From contig BPGU01000001.1 in NCBI GenBank assembly GCA_026003195.1, forward strand, positions 186,001 to 250,000: DNA of 64,000 nt. The letters are read 5' to 3'. Position numbers and translations under genes: made by a program. This DNA comes from Armatimonadota bacterium (GTDB lineage Bacteria; Armatimonadota; HRBIN16). The notes below the pieces were generated by a model. That model ran no database searches, had not been told where the DNA came from, and saw only the letters and a program-made list of their open reading frames with translations. Below are positions 24,843 to 34,652 of the stretch, one piece after another (position 1 is the stretch's first letter; each line of letters begins with the position of its first letter).

Positions 24843-26761
24843 GACGGTTCCTCGTCACGCTCGTTCTTGCCCTTCTGCCTGTGGTGGCGGTGCTAGTGCA
24901 CCCCGAGTTGAGGCGAGTGGCAAGGCAAGATATTTCCGTGCTATTCGGTGTACACGCCGGATTGCATACGCTGCCTCACGATACCGCCGAACGGCGGGAG
25001 ATACTTCGTCTGGAAAAAGTGCCTGGGGAAGCAGGAACATGGCAGCGCGTGCGGGAGTATGCCCGTATGGCACGCGAGAGAAGCCAACCCTACCTGTACG
25101 CTGCTGCACTGCGAGATGGTATGCAATTCCGCATCCATCCGCGCATACCCAGAGGGATGCCCTCTCCCGGCAATAACGAAAGGACCCGCCATATGGCGCA
25201 ACAGTTATCAGCCATCGCAGACGAAATGCTTGCTATAGATGCGGATAACGCTTTCCCTCATCTGACAAAGGCGTGCGCTCTGTTCGCTTTGGGGCAGGAG
25301 GAGAAAGCATTGGCGAGTTTTCTGGTCGCAGCCGCTTGCTCACGCTACGACGATTATGTGCTGGACTGGTCGCGTGTGCTGGCTCCTCCATCCTTAGCTG
25401 CTGAAGAGCGCACGTTGTTGACTGCTGGTGTGCTCTTCCCTCATCTGTCATGCTTTCGAGAGACTGCCCTCTATCTGGTCTTCCTCGCACAGCAACAGAC
25501 AAAGAAGGGCAACCATGCTCGTGCCATTGCCCTGCGAGAGGCGACCGCTGAGATCGGGAGGAAGATGCGCGATTCGCGAGGCTCTCTGATCACCGCACTA
25601 GTAGGTGTTGCTATACAAAAGATAGCATGGGACGGACGCAGCGTATCTGCTTCCTCCGAGGGCAATAGACAGAATGACGACCTTCTGGATGCAGCCTCGC
25701 GGTTTGCTGCCTATGCCCGCCAGCACGGACATGCAGACCTGGCACAAAAAGCGTTGCAGGAAGCAGCTATCAGCAAGGAGCTGAGGCGAAAGGTGATGGA
25801 ATATTCGCATCAGAACGGCGTGCTGGAGCTGGGATGGCTGCAACCTAATCAGCGTGTGATGGGTATGCGTATGGCAGGTGTCATGCTTCTGTTGTGGTCG
25901 TTCGCTATGTTGTTCCTGCTGGGGTCTGCTCTGGTACTCTCTCCCCTGTGGAAAGACACAGAAACCTCTCCAGACTGGACAGCATCCCTGACTTCTTCGC
26001 TCATCGTAGCGGGTTTTTTTGTGGCGGTGGCAGTTGGCGGGGCGTTTGTGCTGGATGGGTTCCGTAGCACATGGGAGGACTGGCTCAAGGGATCTCTGCT
26101 GGAGGAACGGATACCGTCCAGCCTGTTCACGGATAAACAGTTCACTATACTCCATGCGAGCGCCTGCGCGATACTCTGCTTGCTGGCTGCAGTGGCGTTC
26201 ATCATCCCCCTTGTTCGTGTGAGCAGAGCCACAGGGCAATCATCGCCGGTATGGCTTATCACGCTGGGTATACTGCTGGCTTTATCGATGGCTGCCTCAG
26301 GGGGCACTCAAGAGTTAGGCACCACGGGCTACAATATGGTTCTTGTTGCGCTGGCAGTCGCCGTAGCTACCGGCGGTTTGGCAGGGCTTCTTGCCTCACC
26401 GTTTTACGCCTTTGTGCTGCACAAACCGCTTCCTGAACCGCTTCGCGGGGGGATCGCCGCGCTCTGGGGGCTGGCGTCGATAGTCGCGTGGACAGGTTTT
26501 CTGACCGAAACCGCTCTCTGGCTGGCTGCCGGACTACTGCTATGGCTGATATGGGGCAGAAGCCTGCCTGAAGATGCCCGTTTGGAGACGCAACGTACTG
26601 TGTATCGCTTCGGCATGTCCGCGCTGATACTCGCGATATTCGGACTGTGGCTGTACGCCATTCTGGGATACACCAGTCTGCCCGCACGCGCCCAGCAACA
26701 CGCTTATCTGGACCAGATGATCAAACACGGCGAGATGAGTCTGCTGGAGCGGATGCGGTGA
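24836..26761 (+). CDS. Multi-spanning membrane protein of the sigma/anti-sigma operon
   Basis: A 641-residue protein. It starts at ATG 24836, overlapping the anti-sigma stop, with GGAAGGGGGA upstream; an N-terminal signal anchor (FLVTLVLALLPVVAVLV) is visible. Residues ~100-290 are soluble and TPR-like (SAIADEMLAIDADNAFPHLTKACALFALGQEEKAL). Then come about eight to ten hydrophobic segments from ~340 to 620. I recognise no named family. It could be the sensor for the anti-sigma factor or its regulated target. Confidence 0.7.
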   Translation: MVRRFLVTLVLALLPVVAVLVHPELRRVARQDISVLFGVHAGLHTLPHDTAERREILRLEKVPGEAGTWQRVREYARMARERSQPYLYAAALRDGMQFRIHPRIPRGMPSPGNNERTRHMAQQLSAIADEMLAIDADNAFPHLTKACALFALGQEEKALASFLVAAACSRYDDYVLDWSRVLAPPSLAAEERTLLTAGVLFPHLSCFRETALYLVFLAQQQTKKGNHARAIALREATAEIGRKMRDSRGSLITALVGVAIQKIAWDGRSVSASSEGNRQNDDLLDAASRFAAYARQHGHADLAQKALQEAAISKELRRKVMEYSHQNGVLELGWLQPNQRVMGMRMAGVMLLLWSFAMLFLLGSALVLSPLWKDTETSPDWTASLTSSLIVAGFFVAVAVGGAFVLDGFRSTWEDWLKGSLLEERIPSSLFTDKQFTILHASACAILCLLAAVAFIIPLVRVSRATGQSSPVWLITLGILLALSMAASGGTQELGTTGYNMVLVALAVAVATGGLAGLLASPFYAFVLHKPLPEPLRGGIAALWGLASIVAWTGFLTETALWLAAGLLLWLIWGRSLPEDARLETQRTVYRFGMSALILAIFGLWLYAILGYTSLPARAQQHAYLDQMIKHGEMSLLERMR

Positions 26762-26791
26762 CAACGCATCGAAAAACCTTCCTGACCGTCT

Positions 26792-26822
26792 GGCGGCAGG
26801 CACAAACCTGCCGCCTCTTTTT
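26792..26822 (+). terminator. Intrinsic terminator of the sigma factor operon
   Basis: A perfect 9-bp GC-rich stem (GGCGGCAGG with CCTGCCGCC), a CACAAA loop, then TCTTTTT. It lies 30 nt after the membrane protein gene and just before the end of the next, convergent gene. Confidence 0.9.
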
Positions 26823-26830
26823 GGTGAACC

Positions 26831-29800
26831 TCACCTGACCTGCACCACACAGCCTACCCCGTGTGGCGGCAGGCTCACGGACAGGATCGCCTTGCCCCCC
26901 GAAAGCACAGGTTGCAACGGTTTGCCGTTCCAGGCGTCCAGATAGCGCGCGCCCGGTACGTGGGGGACGGCAATCACTCGCCCCTGCACGCTGCGCCAGT
27001 TCGCATTGTAGAGTGTCCACATGCTCTTGCGTCCATCGGCGGAGGTGAAGCGGTTGGCGAACACGCCTTCCTGCAGAGTGGGCACCAGCGGCTCGCAGTC
27101 GTCGCTGGCGAAGGCGTCGGCATGCTCGCGCAGGGCACGGATACACCTGCGCAGGGTTGCCCGCGTTTCAGGAGTGAACCACGTTTCGGGGTTGCCCTGC
27201 AGCCAGTAGCCATCGCCGTTGAAGAACACTTGCCGAACCGCCTCCTCGTTGCTGCCTGTCGGATAGTCGCACACGATAATCTGGAACACCTTGAAATCGG
27301 GGAAGGCGAAGCGCGACAGACGCAAGGGCAGAGGTGTCCAGTTGTGGGCAATGTTCTGGTAGTAGTGGATGGCGTAGTCGAAGCTACCGTCCTGCAGCAC
27401 GGTGTGGATATCCGGCGGGAAGTTCTCGGTGTACAGCGCCGCTTCGGGGGGCAACGCCTGGCGGATGCGACGGGTCATTTTCCCCTCAGCAGGCAAAAGA
27501 TGCCAGCCTGCGGGATGCTCATGCCCCTGTGCGAAGCAATCGCGGTCGCAGAAACCGAACTCGTCGATGTAGAAGCCCATCGCTCCCGTCTGTGCGCTCA
27601 CGCGCCGGTAGGTCTCGGTCAGGTACTGTTGCCACCCCTCTGCGCCCGGGCACATGAAGAACTCCGGCGAACCGGGCGACCAGCGGAGTACCTGTCCATC
27701 GCGTCCTCGCCAGCCCCATTCTTGCAGGTGCGCCTGCGCCACCTTCGAGCGCATATCCGCCAGATAGCCCTCGATGTACAGCCCGACTGGCACGCCCTGC
27801 GCCTGCGTCTGCTGTACCGCTTGTCGGAAAACCTCTGCGGAGGTGAGGGGGTTGCCCCACGGGTCATAGTCCCCTACCCGTCCGAGAGGGGTGGTTCCCC
27901 AGTCGAAGAGGTGCAGGTAATCGCACGCGCCGAAAGCCTTCCGCGCCATCTCGATGCGTTCCCCGAAGTGGTAGGTCTGACTGCCGAAGTCGTATAGCCC
28001 TTCGGCAATATAGTCCTGTCGGAAGGCGAACACGTTTCGGAACCACCCTTTGCGCGGTGCGAGAGGGCGATACCATGTGCCCACCCAGCTTTTGTAGTGG
28101 GCGAAGGTCTGCCTCCAGTCGCCCGCATGCGCTATCAGCTCTATCTGCAGTTCTTTGCTTTCGCCGGGCTGAAGCGGGTCACAACGCCAGTCGGTGCTCA
28201 TGGTGGTCACCGCGCCCCGCCGCGTGAGGTGCAGGTAACGGTCGGTGCCGGTCAAGTCGGTCATCACCATGCCGATGCCAGCGCCCAGCGTGTGGTTGCT
28301 CACGTCCAGCATTTGCAAGGGCAGGGTGCCGCTGTAGCGGAATCGCCAGTCGCCGTCGCGCTGGCTCAGCAGCAGGGTGCGCAGAGGATAAGCGTACACA
28401 TCCCCGTTGCCGATGCGCAATGCCCATGCATGCGGCAGGGAGACAACCCAGCGGCGGTCGACCTGCTCGCGGTTCTGTACGGTCGCCACGATGCGCAGGC
28501 AGTCGCGGTTATCCAGATGCAACTGCAGGCGCACGCCGGGCAAATCTCTGCGGGGCGGCACACACTCCAGTCTCACCGAATCCGTCTGGATGGAAATATC
28601 CGCCAGCTGGTACTCACGGCTGGTTACAGTATCCGCACCATCCCACGCGCGCACCGCAAAAAGAGGCACAGACTGTGTCCACACGTTGCGGCGGATGGGT
28701 AGCAGGGTGAACTCTGTCCACTGCACTCCCTGCGCAACCTCCAGCCGCACACGCACGTTCGCGTTCTGCAGGATGACGCTACCGTCTACCTGTCGTACTT
28801 CCGTTCGGGAGGGCGGATTCCACGTGCCGCAACGTCCGCTCACGGGCACCGCCGCTGTCCACAGGGAAGTTTCAAAACGTCGTTTGCCCGTGTTCAGGGT
28901 GAGTGCGCACAGAGCAAACTCCCCCAGGCGCATCCGATCGTGCAGGCGTACCTCTCGCAGGCGTCCCCTGACAGGCACCACATATACATCGGCGCCTGCC
29001 ACCACCTCGTGCCGCCGCGTGGCGACGCGCAGCGGGAACACTTCCTCCGCCGTACCGTCCGCGTAGAGCAGCTGCACCACAAAACGATGTGGATGCCGCA
29101 CCCGGTAGAGCGTGCCCCCGCCGTAGGAAGGCTCCTCCCACTGCGGGAAATCGGCGGCGAGTAGCAGGTATATCTCGCTCGGCGGCTGCCTTTGCAGAGA
29201 GGACGGAACAGGCACGCGGATATTGCCGACCTCACCTGCCACCGATAGCGCATGACGCTCGCCGATGCTCACCCGAAAAGGTACTCCCGCTGCAACTATC
29301 CGCTCTTTACGAAACCGATAACTACTCAGTGGCAAGCCCGGAGCGACCTGTTTCAAGCTGAGGTTGTAGCGCGCGCTCAGGTCTACCGGCAAGAATCCCG
29401 CTGACACTGCCGCTCGTGGCTCAGGCAGTTCGTCCTCCAGGGAGAGCCTCTGCTCGCGCGGCTGAGAGGCGAATCGGATGGAGCGTATCACTACCTCTGC
29501 GTTCGGCTCGCCTGCCTGCACCTGAACCGCCACGGTAGCCAGCCCGTCCAGCGTGGCTTCGGGCACACGGGCTATCAGCGTGCGCCATTTGCGTAGGGAT
29601 ACCAGCTCCTGGAGGCGCAGCGGCGTGTATCGCTCCTGCGGCAGGGCAGGTTGCTGGGGCGCCAGGTAGAGGAAGTAGTCCCCGCTGTTGGCGACGCCTG
29701 TAGCGCGATACTGCACGATAACGTAGGGCGTCTCACGCAGGCGCAGGGGTTCCCGCAGGTTCAGGCTCCATTTCATGCCTCGTCCCGCCTCCGGTACGCG

Positions 29801-30475
29801 CAGGTGCACCCCGTCGGACGCCGATAGCACCGAAGCCTGCGCGGATGGGTTGCCCAGCCAATCGGGTTGTGCCTGCAGGCGCGCCAGTTCCGACTGGGGC
29901 AACACCAGCTCACGGTACGGTGCGCTTGCTTTGCGCGTTGTGGGCGCATCTTCTGGGGGCGTATCCCGAAACGACAGGTCGGCGATGACCACCTCCGCAT
30001 TTGGCTCTGCCGCTTGAACCTGCAGAGCGAGTTGTTTGAGGTAGGGACGTATCTGCCACTGGCGCAGGTCTACCGTTGCCCAGTGCCACTCCCCGTCGGC
30101 ACGCAGGTCCGAGAGAGGAAGCAGATAGCGCGACGTGTCAGGAAGTTCGCTACTATCGTCCAGATAGAGAAAGTAGTCGCCCGGATGGGGAGAGATGCCT
30201 CGCGCCCGGTAACGCACCACCAGATAGCGAAATCGCTGTGTGTTCACCCAGCGCGCGGGGAGAAGCCATTTCATTCCCTTGCCTGCCTCGGGCACCACGA
30301 ATCGCAATCCCTCTCCGGTCGATTGCACCCGAGCACTGGGCGAAGGATTACCCAGCCAGCCCGGCATCGGCTGCCACAGGGCGGGCTGATTCGTATCCAC
30401 CCGCCAGCCCACCTGCGCTTGCGCGGTGCCCATCATTACGAGCATCACCCATCCGACCGTCGCGATCTTTGCCAT
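26831..30475 (-). CDS. Large secreted putative glycoside hydrolase (DUF6259-like)
   Basis: A 1214-residue secreted protein. The ATG at 30473-30475 has GAGGAGG upstream and starts a signal peptide (MAKIATVGWVMLVMMGTAQAQ); the frame is open for 74 residues more, which I reject. Two tandem copies of a carbohydrate-binding-like module follow, each with WLGNPS...V.S...G...VPEAG(K/R)GMKW. The barrel lies at about 800-1120, with YLHLFDWGTTPLG, GVPVGLYIEGYLADM, GFYIDEFGFCDRDC and ALYTENFPPD, as in the DUF6259/alpha-galactosidase-like barrels. Substrate unknown. The next gene is divergent. Confidence 0.75.
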   Translation of the reverse strand: MAKIATVGWVMLVMMGTAQAQVGWRVDTNQPALWQPMPGWLGNPSPSARVQSTGEGLRFVVPEAGKGMKWLLPARWVNTQRFRYLVVRYRARGISPHPGDYFLYLDDSSELPDTSRYLLPLSDLRADGEWHWATVDLRQWQIRPYLKQLALQVQAAEPNAEVVIADLSFRDTPPEDAPTTRKASAPYRELVLPQSELARLQAQPDWLGNPSAQASVLSASDGVHLRVPEAGRGMKWSLNLREPLRLRETPYVIVQYRATGVANSGDYFLYLAPQQPALPQERYTPLRLQELVSLRKWRTLIARVPEATLDGLATVAVQVQAGEPNAEVVIRSIRFASQPREQRLSLEDELPEPRAAVSAGFLPVDLSARYNLSLKQVAPGLPLSSYRFRKERIVAAGVPFRVSIGERHALSVAGEVGNIRVPVPSSLQRQPPSEIYLLLAADFPQWEEPSYGGGTLYRVRHPHRFVVQLLYADGTAEEVFPLRVATRRHEVVAGADVYVVPVRGRLREVRLHDRMRLGEFALCALTLNTGKRRFETSLWTAAVPVSGRCGTWNPPSRTEVRQVDGSVILQNANVRVRLEVAQGVQWTEFTLLPIRRNVWTQSVPLFAVRAWDGADTVTSREYQLADISIQTDSVRLECVPPRRDLPGVRLQLHLDNRDCLRIVATVQNREQVDRRWVVSLPHAWALRIGNGDVYAYPLRTLLLSQRDGDWRFRYSGTLPLQMLDVSNHTLGAGIGMVMTDLTGTDRYLHLTRRGAVTTMSTDWRCDPLQPGESKELQIELIAHAGDWRQTFAHYKSWVGTWYRPLAPRKGWFRNVFAFRQDYIAEGLYDFGSQTYHFGERIEMARKAFGACDYLHLFDWGTTPLGRVGDYDPWGNPLTSAEVFRQAVQQTQAQGVPVGLYIEGYLADMRSKVAQAHLQEWGWRGRDGQVLRWSPGSPEFFMCPGAEGWQQYLTETYRRVSAQTGAMGFYIDEFGFCDRDCFAQGHEHPAGWHLLPAEGKMTRRIRQALPPEAALYTENFPPDIHTVLQDGSFDYAIHYYQNIAHNWTPLPLRLSRFAFPDFKVFQIIVCDYPTGSNEEAVRQVFFNGDGYWLQGNPETWFTPETRATLRRCIRALREHADAFASDDCEPLVPTLQEGVFANRFTSADGRKSMWTLYNANWRSVQGRVIAVPHVPGARYLDAWNGKPLQPVLSGGKAILSVSLPPHGVGCVVQVR

Positions 30476-30752
30476 CTGTACCTCCTCGTCCTGTGTAGGG
30501 ATGTGTTCAGAGCCAATGGGTCGGTATCTGCTCGCGTTTTCGCGCCCCGCCTTTCTGGCTCCTGCCAGCTTGTCGAGAGTATCTTCCCTGTGCTCCTGCG
30601 TGAATAGCTGGGGTAGGGGACACCCGCCGGTCGCCCTGCCGATTTCGGTCATGGATACTCTGTACGTGATACAACCTGCAGGCTTCTGCAGGAACAAAAG
30701 GCTCCGTCACGAATTGGAAAGAGTAAAAGTCTGTTGTCAGGGAGGAATCGCC

Positions 30753-31532
30753 ATGCGTGTCGCCTGCTGTGCCTATTCGTATCGGGACCTGCTGACCAGC
30801 CGCAAGATGAGCCTGCAGGATTTTATCCGCACCTGCGCCGAGATGGGGCTGGATGGTGTGGAACTGACCGCCTACTATTTCCCCAACACCGAACGCGCGA
30901 CGCTGAACGACATCAAGCGCACCTGCTTCCAGTACGGCATGCACATCTCGGGAACGGCAGTGGGCAATAACTTCGCTCAGGCAGACCCAGCCAAGCGCCG
31001 CGAGCACGTGGAGATGACCAAACAGTGGATCGAGAACGCGGTCATCCTGGGGGCGCCTTGCATCCGGGTCTTCGCCGGACCGGTGCCCGATGGGCACACG
31101 GAAGAGGAGGCGTTCGGCTGGGTGGTGGAATGCCTGCGTGAGGTGATCGATTATGGAGCGCAGCGGGGGGTGGTGGTGGCTCTGGAGAATCACGGGGGTA
31201 TCACCTCCACCGCAGAGCAAGTACTGCGCCTCTATAAAGCGGTGCAACATCCCTGGTTCGGCTTGAACCTGGACCTGGGCAACTTCACCGGTGATATCTA
31301 CGCCCAGTTCGAGCAAGTCGCCCCTTATGTGGTCACTACCCACGCCAAGACTCACTATCGCGGCAACGGAGGCAAGCACACTGAGGTGGACTACGAGCGT
31401 GCCCTGCGCATCCTGCAGAAAGCCGGTTACAAGGGCTATGTGTCCATCGAGTACGAGTACACCGAGCCGGCGGAACAGGCGGTGCCGCGCTTCGCCCGAC
31501 ACCTGAAACAATTGCTGCAACGTATCGCGTAG
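30753..31532 (+). CDS. Sugar phosphate isomerase/epimerase (AP endonuclease 2-like barrel)
   Basis: A 259-residue TIM-barrel protein. The ATG at 30753 has GGGAGGA upstream; a longer upstream frame is not used. Motifs: MGLDGVELTAYYFP, VVALENHGGITS (metal ligand Glu), GLNLDLGNFTGD, VVTTHAKTHYRG and GYVSIEYEYTEP. Enzymes of this Xylose-isomerase-like family act on sugars or inositols and often accompany Gfo/Idh/MocA oxidoreductases. It is 9 nt upstream of a putative glycosidase, so the two are co-transcribed. Confidence 0.88.
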   Translation: MRVACCAYSYRDLLTSRKMSLQDFIRTCAEMGLDGVELTAYYFPNTERATLNDIKRTCFQYGMHISGTAVGNNFAQADPAKRREHVEMTKQWIENAVILGAPCIRVFAGPVPDGHTEEEAFGWVVECLREVIDYGAQRGVVVALENHGGITSTAEQVLRLYKAVQHPWFGLNLDLGNFTGDIYAQFEQVAPYVVTTHAKTHYRGNGGKHTEVDYERALRILQKAGYKGYVSIEYEYTEPAEQAVPRFARHLKQLLQRIA

Positions 31533-31541
31533 GAGGCAAAG

Positions 31542-33752
31542 ATGGCTGAACTGCAACCGCCCATCTCGGACAACCGTCCGTTGCGCCTGCTTTCCGTCAC
31601 GCCCAGCCGCACGCAGGTGCCTCGCTACGACCTGGTAGAGTTTCGCCTGAACCTGCAAGCCACCTACCAGAACGCCTTTGACCCCGAGCAGATAGCGGTG
31701 GAGGGCATCTTCACCACCCCTTCCGGTGGCAAGGTGCAGGTTCCCGGCTTCTTCTACCGTGCTTACAGCCGCAAGCTGGAGGGGCGTGAGGAACGCCTGT
31801 CTCCTGCCGGTGAACCCGACTGGCGCATCCGCTTCGCTCCCTCTCAGGTGGGCAAGTACCAGATGGTGGTTACCGTACGCGACCGCACAGGCAAGACGGT
31901 GCGCTCGCAGCCTGTTGTTTTCCGGTGCGTTGCCTCGCAGCAACCCGGTTTCGTGCGTCTCAGCAAGGATGACCGGCGGTACTTTGTCTTCGACAACGGT
32001 CAGCCCTATCTCCCCATCGGGGCAAACGTGTGCTGGGGTGGTAGCCGTGGAACATTCGACTATGACGACTGGCTGCCCCGTTACGCACAGGCGGGCGGGA
32101 ACTACTTCCGGGTATGGCTGGGACCTTCCTGGGTAACCTTCGGACTGGAGCGAACCGGCGAACCGCGCGAACGCTATGGAGTGGGCAAAATAGACCTTGC
32201 CAACGCCTGGCGTCTGGACTACGTGCTGAACCTGGCGCGTCAGCTGGGCATGTACGTGATGCTGTGCTTCGACAGTTTCAACGAGCTGCGCAAACGGCAA
32301 TACGGAGGCTTTCCCTTCTGGGAAGAGACACCGCATAACGCCGCCAACGGCGGTCCGCTCAAGGAGCCCATCGAGTTCTGGACGCATCCCGAAATGCTGC
32401 GCGCCTACCGCAACAAGCTGCGCTATCTGGTAGCCCGATACGGATGGTGCACGAACGTGTTGTGCTGGGAGTTCTGGAACGAGGTGGATATCGTCGGACC
32501 CGATGCCTACAATCTGGAACTCATTACCCGGTGGCACCGTGAGATGGGCGACTACCTGCGGCGTTTAGACCCGTGGAAACACCTCATCACCACCAGCTTC
32601 GCCGACTCGAATGGGCGCGAGGTGATTGACCGCCTGCCGCAGATAGAGTTCTCGCAGACCCACAACTACGGCTCGCGCGATGTTTCCTCTGCCTTAACCT
32701 TCTTCCATCGCAAGAAAGAGGCTTACGGCAAACCGCATCTGGTAGGCGAGTTCGGAGCAGGCGCGATGGGGGAGGACCCTTCCGTAGACCCCACCGGCAT
32801 CGCTCTGCATAGTGGTATCTGGAGTACCGTGATGGATGGCTCGGCGGGCACAGCGATGCTCTGGTGGTGGGATAACCATATCCACCCCCATGACCTGTAC
32901 TTCCACTTTGCCGCGCTGAGCCGATTCCTTCGGGGAGTGAACTTCCCCAAAGAGGGATTCCGCAGGGTGGAAAAAGCTACGTTTACCCTGAAACAACCCG
33001 CCGCATCACCCGTCTACAGCGACCTCGCCCTGCAGGGACCCACCTCCTGGGAACCGCATCCTTCGAATCGCCCCACTACCGTGCAGATAGATGCCGAAGG
33101 AAGGGTGACCATTCGGGAGCAGGTTGCCGGTCTACTGCATGGCTTGCGGAACCATCGCGATAAGCACAACCCGCTGACCCTCGAGACGAACTTGCCTCAT
33201 CCCACGCGCCTGCACATCTTCGTCACCGGCGTCTCGGGACATGGCGGGGCACATCTCATCGTGGAGCGCAACGGCGTGCGCGTGCTGGACAAAGACATGC
33301 CCGACCCCGATGATACCGAAAAAACGGACACTCTGAACCAGTACAATGGCGAATATATCGTGGAGATACCTGCCGGCCAGCAGACCGTGAAGGTAGAGAA
33401 CATCGGCAACGACTGGTTGTTCGTCTCCTACGTGCTGGAAAAGGCGGTGAAGCAGACGCAGCCACCGCTTCGCCTGTTCGGCTTGCATGGCAGGAAGACC
33501 TCTTTGCTGTATATCGAGCACGCACAGCACACGTGGTATCAGGTGAACGTGGTCAAACGACCACCTGAGCCCGTGCCACCCACTGTGTTGCACATCGCCG
33601 ATTGGACGCCCGGTCGTTACCGGGTGCAGATTTGGGATACCTACGAGGGCAAGCCTGTGCGGACACAAACGGTAACGGTAGACGGGGCAGGGCTGAGGCT
33701 GGACGTGCCCCGAGTGGAACGAGACCTTGCGGTGAGGCTGGAAAGAGTATAA
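31542..33752 (+). CDS. DUF5060/GH5-like glycoside hydrolase
   Basis: A 736-residue protein. Residues ~10-115 form the DUF5060 beta-sandwich. The GH5-like TIM barrel spans ~120-470, with the likely acid/base E314 in CWEFWNEVDI and the nucleophile E403 in LVGEFGAG. C-terminal beta-domains follow (a jelly-roll around 550-640, then a short Ig-like tail). There is no signal peptide, although the substrate is probably an extracellular or imported glycan, so the enzyme may be cytosolic or its true start may differ. It has GGAGG before the ATG and lies in a two-gene operon with the isomerase. Confidence 0.85.
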   Translation: MAELQPPISDNRPLRLLSVTPSRTQVPRYDLVEFRLNLQATYQNAFDPEQIAVEGIFTTPSGGKVQVPGFFYRAYSRKLEGREERLSPAGEPDWRIRFAPSQVGKYQMVVTVRDRTGKTVRSQPVVFRCVASQQPGFVRLSKDDRRYFVFDNGQPYLPIGANVCWGGSRGTFDYDDWLPRYAQAGGNYFRVWLGPSWVTFGLERTGEPRERYGVGKIDLANAWRLDYVLNLARQLGMYVMLCFDSFNELRKRQYGGFPFWEETPHNAANGGPLKEPIEFWTHPEMLRAYRNKLRYLVARYGWCTNVLCWEFWNEVDIVGPDAYNLELITRWHREMGDYLRRLDPWKHLITTSFADSNGREVIDRLPQIEFSQTHNYGSRDVSSALTFFHRKKEAYGKPHLVGEFGAGAMGEDPSVDPTGIALHSGIWSTVMDGSAGTAMLWWWDNHIHPHDLYFHFAALSRFLRGVNFPKEGFRRVEKATFTLKQPAASPVYSDLALQGPTSWEPHPSNRPTTVQIDAEGRVTIREQVAGLLHGLRNHRDKHNPLTLETNLPHPTRLHIFVTGVSGHGGAHLIVERNGVRVLDKDMPDPDDTEKTDTLNQYNGEYIVEIPAGQQTVKVENIGNDWLFVSYVLEKAVKQTQPPLRLFGLHGRKTSLLYIEHAQHTWYQVNVVKRPPEPVPPTVLHIADWTPGRYRVQIWDTYEGKPVRTQTVTVDGAGLRLDVPRVERDLAVRLERV

Positions 33753-33787
33753 CCACATCCAGAAGCGGGGTGTGGCACAGGCTACGG

Positions 33788-34651
33788 TTACACGGGCGTG
33801 CTTCGTGCCCGCACCGCCACATCGGGATTATCGGTAATCACGCCGTCCACACCGTATCGCCAGAACATGCGCCTGACCGCTTCCTCGTCTTGTCCCATCG
33901 TCCAGACGAAGAGGTTCAATCCCCTCTCATGGCACTCTGCCGCCAGAAGTCCCTCGTTGACGGGGTTGCCTTCCCCGTCTTCAAGAAGCCAGCGTTGCGC
34001 GGAGATGCCGTCCGCATAGGAGGCGACCTCGTCGATCTGCTCTTGCGTCAGCGCGTGTCCTGTCAGCTGGTAAATGGGTAAGGCGGTGCGCAGCTCATGG
34101 CGCAGTCTCTGCAGGCTGTGGGCATCGAAACTCTGCAAGATGACCCCACAGTCGGCGGTGGTGCAGCCGTAACGCTCCAGCACCTGCAAGACGGCTTCCT
34201 CCAGCGGCTTGCCCTGCTCCCGATGAAACTGCGGGGCTTTCAGCTCCACCAGCAGCACGAAGCGCTTGCCGGTAGTACGGTACAGGTACTGCCGAAGCCG
34301 CAGGAGGTCCTCCAGAGTGACCACATGCATTCGAGGAACCTCCGTGCGCTCTGCGTGGCTCACTCTTCCGAAGGCGCGTAGCTGCACGATTTGCTCGGCA
34401 GTGAACTCTATCGCGTAGTAGTGTCCATCCGAGCGCGACCGCCCATCATAGTGTTCGGCGACATCGGTGGTGGTTTCCAGCCAGAGGTCGTGCAAACAGA
34501 GGGGTACTCCGTCCGCGCTGAGCAACACATCGGTCTCGATGCCGTCCGCCCCCTGTCCAAGCGCCAGAGCGTACGCCGCCAGAGTGTGCTCCGGCAGATA
34601 CGCACTGGCGCCCCGATGCGCAATCACCAGTCGGGATGAAGACCGGTTCAT
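33788..34651 (-). CDS. Glycerophosphodiester phosphodiesterase family protein
   Basis: A 287-residue GDPD. The catalytic motifs are HRGASAYLPEHTLAAY near residue 12, then GADGIETDVLLSADGVPLCLHD, with Glu/Asp metal ligands and His48-type base region. The end block GVDGVITDNPDV is typical. It hydrolyses glycerophosphodiesters to glycerol-3-phosphate and alcohol. No signal peptide is seen, so it is likely cytosolic. The ATG lies 1 nt after the stop of the DUF1080 gene, so the two form one transcription unit with the PHP protein gene upstream. Confidence 0.92.
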   Translation of the reverse strand: MNRSSSRLVIAHRGASAYLPEHTLAAYALALGQGADGIETDVLLSADGVPLCLHDLWLETTTDVAEHYDGRSRSDGHYYAIEFTAEQIVQLRAFGRVSHAERTEVPRMHVVTLEDLLRLRQYLYRTTGKRFVLLVELKAPQFHREQGKPLEEAVLQVLERYGCTTADCGVILQSFDAHSLQRLRHELRTALPIYQLTGHALTQEQIDEVASYADGISAQRWLLEDGEGNPVNEGLLAAECHERGLNLFVWTMGQDEEAVRRMFWRYGVDGVITDNPDVAVRARSTPV

Positions 34652-34652
34652 G

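Noticed and set aside
24836-26761. An earlier start at 24614 for the membrane protein
   Set aside because: It would run through the anti-sigma gene in another frame; the ATG at 24836 has the ribosome site and a signal anchor.
30507-32537. A 676-residue open frame on the minus strand
   Set aside because: It is antisense to the isomerase and the DUF5060/GH5 gene, both of which have family motifs and ribosome sites. Its composition (many His, Arg, Val) is typical of a GC-rich shadow frame.
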